Positions 1 through 6,007 of a stretch of DNA of 7,759 nt are shown one piece after another; the first letter of the stretch is position 1; each line of letters opens with the position of its first letter. The DNA is taken from NCBI GenBank assembly GCA_031288745.1, contig JAITQT010000309.1, positions 1 through 7,759 of the forward strand, read 5' to 3'. The stretch is from Deltaproteobacteria bacterium. GTDB lineage: Bacteria; Desulfobacterota; Desulfarculia; Adiutricales; Adiutricaceae. The translations under genes were made by a program, and so were the position numbers. A model generated the notes under the pieces. The model saw nothing but the letters and a program-made list of their open reading frames with translations. It made no database searches and was not told the DNA's origin.

Positions 1-116
1 CTAAGCTCCTATAGGGGGCTACATTGCTGCGGGATGTGTCGTCCCTTTCAATAGGCTTGGCACCGCAGCGTTCTCTCTTGTGAACGGGCCCTTAAACGTT
101 CACATTTGTGAACGGA
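1..116 (-). repeat. Repeat copy A (partial, cut by window start)
   Basis: This copy reads on the minus strand and closely matches copy C (1367-1483) in reverse complement. Its outer end carries the dyad CGTTCACA-N2-TGTGAACG (about 97-114). Internally it has the stem halves GCTGCGG (26-32) and CCGCAGC (63-69) and the conserved block CCAAGCCTATTGAAAGGG read in reverse. Like copy C, it has an extra 28-bp duplication of the outer end. The AT-rich second half of the unit would lie to the left of position 1. No coding potential is seen. The identity of the family is unknown to me. Confidence 0.85.
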
Positions 117-147
117 CACTTAAAACTTAATTTAAGAAATTTTTTGG

Positions 148-172
148 CGGGCTCCTGCCCGGCTAATTTTTT
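148..172 (+). terminator. Possible intrinsic terminator upstream of the HU gene
   Basis: A short GC hairpin, CGGGC-TCCT-GCCCG (148-161), is followed after GCTAA by a run of six T (167-172). It could end a transcript entering from the left, insulating the HU promoter. The stem is only 5 bp and the T run is not directly adjacent, so this is a weak call. Confidence 0.35.
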
Positions 173-222
173 GACCTGGCAATTGCCTCTAGTTTCAGGT
201 CTCGCGATAGCGCGGATCTTAT

Positions 223-251
223 TTGGAACCGCTCGAGGCTAAATTTATAAT
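223..251 (+). promoter_or_regulatory. Sigma70-type promoter of the HU gene
   Basis: A -35-like TTGGAA (223-228) and a perfect -10 TATAAT (246-251) are separated by exactly 17 bp. Transcription would begin near 258, just ahead of a ribosome binding site (AAAGGAAAA, about 260-268) and the ATG at 274. The TTG at 223, which opens the longer reading frame, is the -35 element itself. This argues strongly that translation starts at 274. Confidence 0.7.
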
Positions 252-273
252 ATCCGACGAAAGGAAAATTACT

Positions 274-552
274 ATGACCAAAGCCGAACTGGTGGCCAAA
301 ATAGCTGAGGACACCGATCTTACCCAGGCTCAGGCCACCAAAGCGCTCAATAGCCTTTTAGCCACAATGATCGAGGAAATCAAGGACAGCGGCAGTATCA
401 ATTTAGCCGGTTTAGGCTCGTTCACCTTGATAACTAGAGCTGCAAGAACCGGCTTCAACCCCAAAACCAAGGAACCCTTGAAAATTCCGGCTTCAAAATC
501 CGTAAAATTTAAGTGTTCTAAAACTCTTAAAGACTCTGTCAACGGACGCTAA
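274..552 (+). CDS. HU-family nucleoid DNA-binding protein
   Basis: This 92-residue protein is a typical length for HU/IHF. These small dimeric proteins bend DNA and compact the nucleoid. The N-terminal helices (MTKAELVAKIAEDTDLTQAQ) match HU. The turn GLGSF (46-50) leads into the DNA-binding arm RAARTGFNPKT (55-65), whose proline 63 is the residue HU uses to intercalate into the minor groove. The C-terminal IPASKSVKFKCSKTLKDSVN matches the usual IPAS..VKFK.GK.LKD.V ending. The reading frame is open back to a TTG at 223, but a promoter occupies 223-251 and a good Shine-Dalgarno sequence precedes ATG 274, so the shorter start is chosen. A strong terminator follows at 640-682, so it is probably monocistronic. 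HU and IHF subunits cannot be separated with certainty here, but HU (hup-like) fits best. Confidence 0.95.
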   Translation: MTKAELVAKIAEDTDLTQAQATKALNSLLATMIEEIKDSGSINLAGLGSFTLITRAARTGFNPKTKEPLKIPASKSVKFKCSKTLKDSVNGR

Positions 553-639
553 TAAACCGATGATCGCTCGACGGTCAGGTTAAGCCCCGCTACCAGGAGC
601 GGCGGTTGGGAAAATGACTGTCTCGGTCGTCTAAAACAA

Positions 640-682
640 TTGGCCCGAAAAATAAGTTTTTTCGGGCCAAGTTTTCTTTTTT
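640..682 (+). terminator. Strong rho-independent terminator after the HU gene
   Basis: A perfect 13-bp stem, TTGGCCCGAAAAA (640-652) with TTTTTCGGGCCAA (658-670), closes a 5-nt loop. It is followed at once by GTTTTCTTTTTT (671-682). The A-tract upstream and T-tract downstream mean it could also act on minus-strand transcripts. It separates the HU gene from rpoZ. Confidence 0.92.
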
Positions 683-724
683 AGGCTGCGCTAGATGAAG
701 CTTTTTTTAAGGCTTAATTTTTGG

Positions 725-786
725 GGCCTAGGCGTGCGCCTCGTTTGAAAGTTAATTTTTAGGCCTAGGGCCTATTCTTTTTTTTT
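725..786 (+). promoter_or_regulatory. rpoZ leader with terminator-like hairpin and competing pairing
   Basis: A hairpin TAGGCC-TAG-GGCCTA (760-774) followed by TTCTTTTTTTTT (775-786) has the form of an intrinsic terminator, but lies only 7 nt before the rpoZ Shine-Dalgarno sequence. The same TAGGCC (760-765) can instead pair with GGCCTA at 725-730, giving two mutually exclusive folds. A small stem AGGCG/CGCCT sits between (730-741). This looks like an attenuator, but could simply end leftover upstream transcription. I see no convincing promoter between 683 and 800. Confidence 0.4.
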
Positions 787-803
787 AATTTTAAGGAGTT
801 ACA

Positions 804-1067
804 ATGGCCAGAGTCACCGTTGAAGATTGCTTGGAAAAAGTTGAAAACCGTTTCGTTTTAGTTCACTTGGCCGCTGAGCGGGCTAGACAATTAAGGAAAG
901 GCGCTAGAGCTCTTAGCCCCAGGAAAAATAAAGAAGTCGTTTTGGCCCTACGAGAAATCGCTGACGGCCGCATTAGTCATTTGAACCTAAAAGATCACGA
1001 GCCGCTGCCTAGCGAAGAAAACGAAGAGAGCATCGAAATCGCCGATGACGATCCTAACGAAGATTAA
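804..1067 (+). CDS. rpoZ: DNA-directed RNA polymerase omega subunit
   Basis: This 87-residue protein is a usual length for omega, the small subunit that binds beta-prime and helps RNA polymerase assemble. The N-terminus MARVTVEDCLEKVENRFVLV is the family hallmark (MARVTVEDCL.KV.NRF.LV). It is followed by LAAERARQLRKG and the conserved NKEVVLALREIADGRI segment. The tail is acidic, as often seen. The start is supported by AAGGAG (793-798), 5 nt before ATG. In many proteobacteria rpoZ sits beside gmk and spoT; neither is present here. No terminator is visible after the stop; repeat copy B begins about 20 bp downstream. Confidence 0.95.
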   Translation: MARVTVEDCLEKVENRFVLVHLAAERARQLRKGARALSPRKNKEVVLALREIADGRISHLNLKDHEPLPSEENEESIEIADDDPNED

Positions 1068-1088
1068 GTAATAATAGTCTGTACTTGT

Positions 1089-1345
1089 GTTCGTTCAAAA
1101 TGTGAACGTTGTGGTGCCAAGCCTATTGAAAGGGACGACACATACCGCAACAATGCAGCCCCCTATTAGGAGCTTAGGAATTATAACATTAAAATATAAG
1201 TTAAAATATATAGTTGGAGCAGAGAACTTAGTAGAAACATCAAAAGAACTAATGTTAAAATCTTAAGGGTATGCTAAAACTTAATTACAACTCGAAAGTC
1301 GCTACCAGCCGCAACGTGGGAAAAAAAGACTTGATGAACGGTTAC
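1089..1345 (+). repeat. Repeat copy B (complete, about 257 bp)
   Basis: This is a full unit from GTTCGTTC to GAACGGTTAC. It has the outer dyad (1092-1108), stem 1 GTTGTGGT (1108-1115) with ACCGCAAC (1144-1151), a CCTA/TAGG hairpin near 1158-1174, stem 2 TAACATTA (1184-1191) with TAATGTTA (1250-1257), and the closing GATGAACGGTTAC (1333-1345). Around 1263-1276 it carries the sequence that is interrupted by an insertion in copy C. It lacks the 28-bp outer duplication of copies A and C. Confidence 0.9.
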
Positions 1346-1366
1346 CATCACTTTAATTCTTTCCGG

Positions 1367-1766
1367 GTCCGTTCACAAATGTGAACGTTTAAGGGCCCGT
1401 TACAAGAGAGAACGCTGCGGTGCCAAGCCTATTGAAAGGGACAACACTTACCGCAGCAATGTAGCCCCCTATAGGAGCTTAGTAATTTTAACATTAATCA
1501 AAGATAAAATATATGGTTGGAGCAGAGAGCTAAGTAGAAACGTAAAAAGAACTAATGTTAAGAACTTAAGGGTGATCGCAGCGCAAAAAGTCCCCTTTAT
1601 CAATCCTTAAACTTGCAACATAGCCTTATTACTAGTTAATTTTTTAGACTATTTTTCTTTTAATTAGGTTTTTGCGCTTCGATCAAGGGTATGCTAAAAC
1701 TTAATTACAACTCAAAAGTCGCTACCAGCCGCAACGTGGGGAAAAAAAGATTTGGTGAACGGTTAC
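1367..1766 (+). repeat. Repeat copy C (complete, interrupted by a 113-bp element)
   Basis: This copy runs from GTCCGTTCAC to GAACGGTTAC in the same direction as copy B, starting 21 bp after it. Removing the insertion at 1573-1685 and one duplicated AGGG leaves a 283-bp unit. Stem 1 is GCTGCGGT (1414-1421) with ACCGCAGC (1450-1457), and stem 2 is TTAACATTA (1488-1496) with TAATGTTAA (1553-1561). It lies between the 3' ends of rpoZ and the nitrilase-like gene, where no other terminator is apparent. Confidence 0.9.
1573..1685. mobile_element. 113-bp MITE-like insertion inside repeat copy C
   Basis: The ends are 17-bp inverted repeats matching at 16 of 17 positions: TGATCGCAGCGCAAAAA (1573-1589), and TTTTTGCGCTTCGATCA (1669-1685), whose complement is TGATCGAAGCGCAAAAA. 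AGGG flanks both sides (1569-1572 and 1686-1689), whereas the uninterrupted sister repeat B has a single TTAAGGGTATGC at the same place (1263-1274). The interior of about 79 bp is AT-rich and non-coding. It would need a transposase supplied from elsewhere; none is encoded in this window. If AAGGG is taken as a 5-bp duplication, the right edge moves to 1684. Confidence 0.85.
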
Positions 1767-1836
1767 TAAAATTATAATCTTAAATTTAATTTATAAATCT
1801 AATATTTTACAAATTTATTTAGTTAAAAGAAAGTAC

Positions 1837-3390
1837 TTAAAAATTATCATAGCTCCAAGCAGATTTATCTACTGGCTTAGAAAAGAGGGCCTCATAATCT
1901 ATCCGCTCCTGAAAACGCTTTTCCCGGGTTTGGATAGAGTTAAAAGAAAAAGATAGGATCTCTCCCGCTTTAACCTTAGCTCCCGGGCCAAGGCCTTCAG
2001 AGCGGGGGATGCCATAAAAGGCCCCAGCGTTGAGGCCGCAGGAGCAGACCGCTAATTGCTCTATAGGTCTTAAAGCGACCAGATCTAAATCGTCGTCTGA
2101 AAGCTCACTAGCCGGGCACAAGGCCAAATCAACTCCGCTTTTGGCCGCTACCACGGCCGCTTCGGGATGATCTAAAATTTCTAAAGGCCCAAAAATTACC
2201 CTAACCGGCCCGCAGTCTCCAATGAACCATGGTTTGAAATTAGGCTTGATATTTTTAGGCTTCCCCTGGTTACTTATTTGCAAAAAGTAATTGTAGTGGG
2301 AGTCGCTATCTCCGTCGCAGCCAAAGACATGTATATTGAGCAAGAGGGCTTTGGCTAAAAACTTAGAGAGTTCTTTTTTATTATAATGAAAGCGTGGCAA
2401 GAGAACTATAGTATTGGACTTAAATTTTTTCACCTTTGGCCACAAAAAAGCCAGGGGATCGTCTTGGCCCGAGACCACGGCCTTGACCTCAACCGGCCCT
2501 GGTTTAGGCAAATCGAGTAAGCTCGTTACGTCCTTAACAGAATTAAAATTAGCGTAGAGGGGGTGAAAGTGCTTAAGGACGCGGCTTTCTAGCTTTTTCT
2601 CGCGCTGATTGGGAATAAAGCCCTGGCTATTTAAGGGGATTTCAAATAAACTAAGGTTTTGGTCGCTCTCTTTTAAGGCAGTAGCCAAATTACCATGAAA
2701 GTCGATTAGAGAACTTTTGGAGTTGGAAAAATCTATTTCTGGTTCACGGCCGCATCGGTTAACGGCCGCCAACCACACTCCGTTTTCTCTCGCCCTTTGA
2801 CGCCATAAAATATTAGGAAAATCGTCTTTAGAATTAGGCCAATTAGAGGGTAAGACTATTAGGCAAGCTCCTTTAACAGTGGTGGTTCTAGCTAATAAAG
2901 CGTGATAGGAGTCTGAGCAAATCAAAAGACCCACACCGCCCCACGGGGTCTGAAAGACATTTTGCTGACTAGGCGCTCCTGGTGCCGCCCAATGAGGCTC
3001 GCTATTTATTTTACGATAGCGGCACACTAACTTACCGTTAGGCCCAAAGGCAAAGGCACTATTATAAACGATGGCGTAGGTTCCGTGTCTTTCTAGGATC
3101 CCAGCGGTAACAAAGGCATCGATTTCTTTAGCTAAACTAGATAGGGACTTAAAGGCCCAGTTGCCCTCAGCTTGAGCGTTTTTATAGGCCTCTTTATAAT
3201 TATCAAAGCTATAGCCGGAAAGGCACAGCTCAGGGGCGCAGACAATCTTGGCCCCTAAGCTCCCGGCCCGCCGGGCTAAGGCCAATAAAGTCTTCATGTT
3301 CTTTTCTGGATGACCTTTTTCAATTTCCATATGAAGTAAGGCTATTTTTATAGAACCATTTGCCGAGTTTTTCTTGGCCTTAGAACTCAT
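1837..3390 (-). CDS. Tandem nitrilase-fold (carbon-nitrogen hydrolase) protein with a degenerate second half
   Basis: This 517-residue protein belongs to the carbon-nitrogen hydrolase family, cytoplasmic enzymes that cleave nitriles or amides through a Glu-Lys-Cys triad. In the first half (about 14-255) the triad is visible: Glu54 in CAPELCLSGY, Lys127 in RYRKIN and Cys158 in LLICSD. The second half (about 299-502) repeats fold landmarks, with LLPRFHY (330-336) where the PE motif would be and VRVIFGPLEILDHPEAAV (396-413) where the Cys motif would be, but lacks the Glu and Cys. It ends in distinctive motifs LNAGAFYGIPRSEGLGPG (453-470) and ERIDYEALF (495-503). No NAD synthetase (NadE) domain follows, so it is not a glutamine-dependent NAD synthetase. 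The frame extends to a TTG at 3426, but ATG 3390 has AGGAAAG just upstream and is preferred. Substrate unknown. It may be co-transcribed with cbiC-cbiA. Confidence 0.8.
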   Translation of the reverse strand: MSSKAKKNSANGSIKIALLHMEIEKGHPEKNMKTLLALARRAGSLGAKIVCAPELCLSGYSFDNYKEAYKNAQAEGNWAFKSLSSLAKEIDAFVTAGILERHGTYAIVYNSAFAFGPNGKLVCRYRKINSEPHWAAPGAPSQQNVFQTPWGGVGLLICSDSYHALLARTTTVKGACLIVLPSNWPNSKDDFPNILWRQRARENGVWLAAVNRCGREPEIDFSNSKSSLIDFHGNLATALKESDQNLSLFEIPLNSQGFIPNQREKKLESRVLKHFHPLYANFNSVKDVTSLLDLPKPGPVEVKAVVSGQDDPLAFLWPKVKKFKSNTIVLLPRFHYNKKELSKFLAKALLLNIHVFGCDGDSDSHYNYFLQISNQGKPKNIKPNFKPWFIGDCGPVRVIFGPLEILDHPEAAVVAAKSGVDLALCPASELSDDDLDLVALRPIEQLAVCSCGLNAGAFYGIPRSEGLGPGAKVKAGEILSFSFNSIQTREKRFQERIDYEALFSKPVDKSAWSYDNF

Positions 3391-3398
3391 CTTCTTTC

Positions 3399-3955
3399 CT
3401 AACAGCAGACCCCTGGGTTTAGCCAAGGTAAAATGGCGTTCTTCTCTTTAATCTGAAAAGACGCTAGAAGACCACTCGTAGCCGTCGCCTCTCCTAGGCG
3501 GAGGCTATTTTGGTGTTGGTGATAATCAAGACATAAAGCATTTTGAGATGAAACTAGCCGAAGGCGGCCACTTAGCTAACCTTAAAGGTCCTAAAACTTC
3601 TCCTATATTTTCCCTAAGGCCTGAACTAGCCCTCTAAGTCATAATCCGAAGGAGAGATACCGACCAGAGACAGAGCCTAAAACGTAGGTTTTTTGGAATC
3701 TTAGCCTGGGTTAAGTGGAACTTGGTTAGATAGCCGCTACTAAAACTTTTGGGAAGGCCTCCCTCTTTGAGGTAAGCTATTAAGGCCTTAAGCGTAGAAT
3801 CAACGACCGCAGCATCGTTTGGGTGGTTTAATGGGCCGAGCTAGAATCTTCATCGAGTTCGAGTTTTTTGGCTAGAAAATCAAAAATATCTTGGATAGCT
3901 TCCTTTTGGTTGCCCTTAGCTCTTTAGGCAGGTTAACAATTTAATATTTAAGCCA
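3399..3955 (-). pseudogene. Decayed unidentified gene between cbiA and the nitrilase-like gene
   Basis: Between the two intact genes the minus strand has protein-like stretches in different frames, broken by stops and shifts. One (3920-3828) includes NQKEAIQDIFDFLAKKLELD. Another frame (about 3838-3634) begins GPLNHPNDAAVVDSTLKALI and continues through FSSGYLTKFHLTQAK to a stop at 3634. A third (3575-3399) includes ALCLDYHQHQ and LRLGEATATSGLLASFQIKE, and stops 8 nt before ATG 3390, which would suit translational coupling with the next gene. The pieces fit one gene of roughly 185 codons with at least two frameshifts and internal stops. LRLGEATAT faintly recalls the RLGEGTGA motif of CobT, but nothing else of CobT is seen, so I do not assign a function. 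Sequencing error or chance open stretches cannot be excluded. Confidence 0.5.
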
Positions 3956-4016
3956 AATTAATTTACAACTTTTGGCCTACGGCCGCAAGAGGGTCGAGCG
4001 CTAATTAAACAAAGCT

Positions 4017-5342
4017 TTAGGCCAAACCAGAAAAAAGGGCAGCCACAGCCATAGGATTTGAGGGCCAGTAAAAGTGAACGTAGCTCGCAGTTAAACGTTT
4101 AAGGCGATAAATGGCCTCTCTTCTATCACTTGCGCCATCTTGCCTGACGGCCCAGCCCAATGGCTCTAAATCTATGACTGCGGAGGAATGATGAAAAGAG
4201 TGCCCTCTTAAAAGGCCCTCGGGTAATTGAGCGCTCATAAGGCCCAAGCCTTTGAGGGCCGAGGTAAGCACGGCCCGGCCCGGAAGTAACCCAACCATTT
4301 TTTCTATCCTTGGGCCGTATGAAAGAGTCTCTAGTAAATAAAGGAGCCCGCCGCACTCAGCCAAAATTGGAAGATTTAAGCAGTGATGGTTTTTAATATC
4401 TTCCATAAGAGCGCGGTTAGCCGAAAGCTCCTCTAAATGAAGCTCAGGGTAGCCGCCGGGGAGATAAAGAGCCTGACAACTTGGCAGCCTATGCCCGGCT
4501 AAGGGCGAAAAAAAGATAATTTGAGCGCCCATGGCCTTTAAAAGATCTAAGTTAGCTTGATATATAAAACTAAAAGCCTGGTCATAAGCTACGGCCACCT
4601 TTAGCCCAGTAAGGGCCTTTAAAGTGGCTGGCTCAATATCATCATCGTCGGTTTCAAAAAAAACTTCAGGGGGCGTAGCGGCCACCCTTTGGCTATCAAG
4701 CTCTAAGGCCGCTAAATTGATCCTACTCTCAATATCTTTAAGTTCTGACGCGGCCACTAATCCCAAATGGCGGCTAGGTAGCTCTATATCTTCTCCTCTT
4801 CTTAAAGCCCCGTACCAATCAAGGCCTGGTGGTAAGGAGTCTTTAACTAGCCTGGCGTGATTATCCCCAGCCACCCGGTTAGCTAAGACCGCCCCCACTT
4901 TAAGAGAGGGTCGATAAATTTTAAGCCCCAAGGCCACCGCTCCGAAGCTCTGGGCCATGGAGCGGGCGTCTATGACTAATAAGACGTTGAGGGAAAATTT
5001 TTCGGCTAAATCGGCCGCCGAAGGAGAGCCGTCAAATAAGCCCATTACCCCTTCGACTAGTATTAAATCGGCCTCTTGCGCAGCCTTGCGCAAAAGATAA
5101 CGACAACCTTTTTCTCCAACTAACCATAAATCCAACTGATAAACCGCGCTTCCGCTAGCGGCGGCCAAAATAGTAGGGTCTAAAAAATCCGGGCCGCATT
5201 TAAACACTCTTACCTTACTACCCCTAAGACGATGAAGGCGAGCTAAGGCTGCGGTCACGGTGGTCTTCCCTTGCCCTGAACTTGGGGCCGAGATCATCAT
5301 AGCCGGACAGCGGGCTAAATTAGGCCTAAGGGTCTGGCTCAT
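4017..5342 (-). CDS. cbiA: Cobyrinate a,c-diamide synthase
   Basis: This 441-residue protein is a usual length for CbiA/CobB, which uses ATP and glutamine to amidate the a and c side chains of cobyrinate during cobalamin synthesis in the cytoplasm. The N-terminal dethiobiotin-synthetase-like ATPase domain shows the P-loop APSSGQGKT (19-27), KCGPDFLDP (48-56) and VEGVMGLFDG (96-105). The C-terminal class I glutamine amidotransferase domain shows LYLPGGYPELH (292-302), the nucleophile Cys330 in LAECGGLLYL, GHSFHHS (380-386) and catalytic His423 in YVHFYWPSNP. Its ATG overlaps the cbiC stop as ATGA, with AGGGGG just upstream, so the two are translationally coupled. The relatives DsrN (siroheme amidation) and CfbB (Ni-sirohydrochlorin amidation) have similar sequences; the cbiC neighbour favours CbiA. 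Confidence 0.93.
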   Translation of the reverse strand: MSQTLRPNLARCPAMMISAPSSGQGKTTVTAALARLHRLRGSKVRVFKCGPDFLDPTILAAASGSAVYQLDLWLVGEKGCRYLLRKAAQEADLILVEGVMGLFDGSPSAADLAEKFSLNVLLVIDARSMAQSFGAVALGLKIYRPSLKVGAVLANRVAGDNHARLVKDSLPPGLDWYGALRRGEDIELPSRHLGLVAASELKDIESRINLAALELDSQRVAATPPEVFFETDDDDIEPATLKALTGLKVAVAYDQAFSFIYQANLDLLKAMGAQIIFFSPLAGHRLPSCQALYLPGGYPELHLEELSANRALMEDIKNHHCLNLPILAECGGLLYLLETLSYGPRIEKMVGLLPGRAVLTSALKGLGLMSAQLPEGLLRGHSFHHSSAVIDLEPLGWAVRQDGASDRREAIYRLKRLTASYVHFYWPSNPMAVAALFSGLA

Positions 5343-6007
5343 GCCCCCTGGCCCTCTACGGCCAAGGCGGCTAGAGCGTTTACAGCGGCCGCCGCCACGT
5401 TAGAGCCTCCCTTACGGCTTAGGTTAGTAATAAAATAAGATAGATTTGATTGTTTAAGGGCCATTTTAGATTCCAAAGCATTAACAAAACCCACCGGGAG
5501 GCCCACCACTAGTCGAGGACGATTTAAAAGAGGATCGGCTGATAACCTTTCTAAGAGCCTAAAGAGGGCCGTGGGGGCGTTACCAAAGACCCAAATGGTC
5601 CCGGGCCCAAAAGATTTTGTCTCTATAAGCGCGATATCGACCGCACCCATTGCCCTAGTTAAAGAGCTTTCAGCCGCAGCTTTTTTTACTTCCTCGCGCT
5701 CTATTAGACACTCAACTTTATTACTTAGCAAACCTTTACGACTAATATTAATGCCCGTGGCACACATGTTAGTGTCAGTTATTATCCTAGCCCCTTCTTT
5801 TAGGGCCGCCACTCCCGCTTCCACGGCCCCTGGACTAATAAAGAGATCTCTTACGTAATCAAAATCAGCCGAAGCATGGACTAACCGCCTAACCACGCTC
5901 CACTGAAAAGGGGTCCAACCGTGAGGGCCAGCTTCCCGCTCAATAATCTCAAAACTCATGGCTTCGATTTTACTAGGCTCTATCTTATAACTATTCATGC
6001 CAATCAA
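5339..6007 (-). CDS. cbiC: Precorrin-8X / cobalt-precorrin-8 methylmutase
   Basis: This 222-residue protein matches the length of CbiC/CobH. The enzyme moves the methyl group from C-11 to C-12 of the corrin ring, giving (cobalt-)cobyrinate, the substrate of CbiA encoded next. Visible hallmarks are RRLVHASADFDY (40-51), with the presumed catalytic His44, ARIITDTNMCATGI (73-86), GNAPTALFRLLE (142-153), LPVGFVNALESK (170-181) and SRKGGSNVAAAAVNAL (197-212). The TTG start at 6007 has AAGGT about 5 nt upstream, whereas the ATG three codons later (5998) is too far from it, so the TTG is preferred. The cbi form rather than cobH is chosen because the setting suggests anaerobic synthesis, which is an inference. 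Confidence 0.95.
   Translation of the reverse strand: MIGMNSYKIEPSKIEAMSFEIIEREAGPHGWTPFQWSVVRRLVHASADFDYVRDLFISPGAVEAGVAALKEGARIITDTNMCATGINISRKGLLSNKVECLIEREEVKKAAAESSLTRAMGAVDIALIETKSFGPGTIWVFGNAPTALFRLLERLSADPLLNRPRLVVGLPVGFVNALESKMALKQSNLSYFITNLSRKGGSNVAAAAVNALAALAVEGQGA

Noticed and set aside
1271..1378. A small protein encoded in the repeat starting ATGCTAAAACTT
   Set aside because: The frame continues only in copies B and C and diverges beyond the unit end; copy D lacks the ATG and shifts. No ribosome binding site.
1..1766. A CRISPR array, because similar repeats recur at short range
   Set aside because: The units are about 260 bp, vary in orientation and are not separated by regular spacers; no cas genes are present.
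1837..3390. Glutamine-dependent NAD synthetase, suggested by the N-terminal nitrilase domain
   Set aside because: The second half lacks the ATP-binding SGGxDS motif of NadE and looks like a second nitrilase fold.
3424..3575. CobT (dimethylbenzimidazole phosphoribosyltransferase) remnant, from LRLGEATAT
   Set aside because: Only a few residues resemble the CobT motif; the other fragments do not match CobT and the space is too short for it.
4126..4860. Open frames overlapping cbiA on both strands (4126-4356 minus, 4624-4860 plus)
   Set aside because: They are shadow frames of the clearly conserved cbiA sequence and have no family character.
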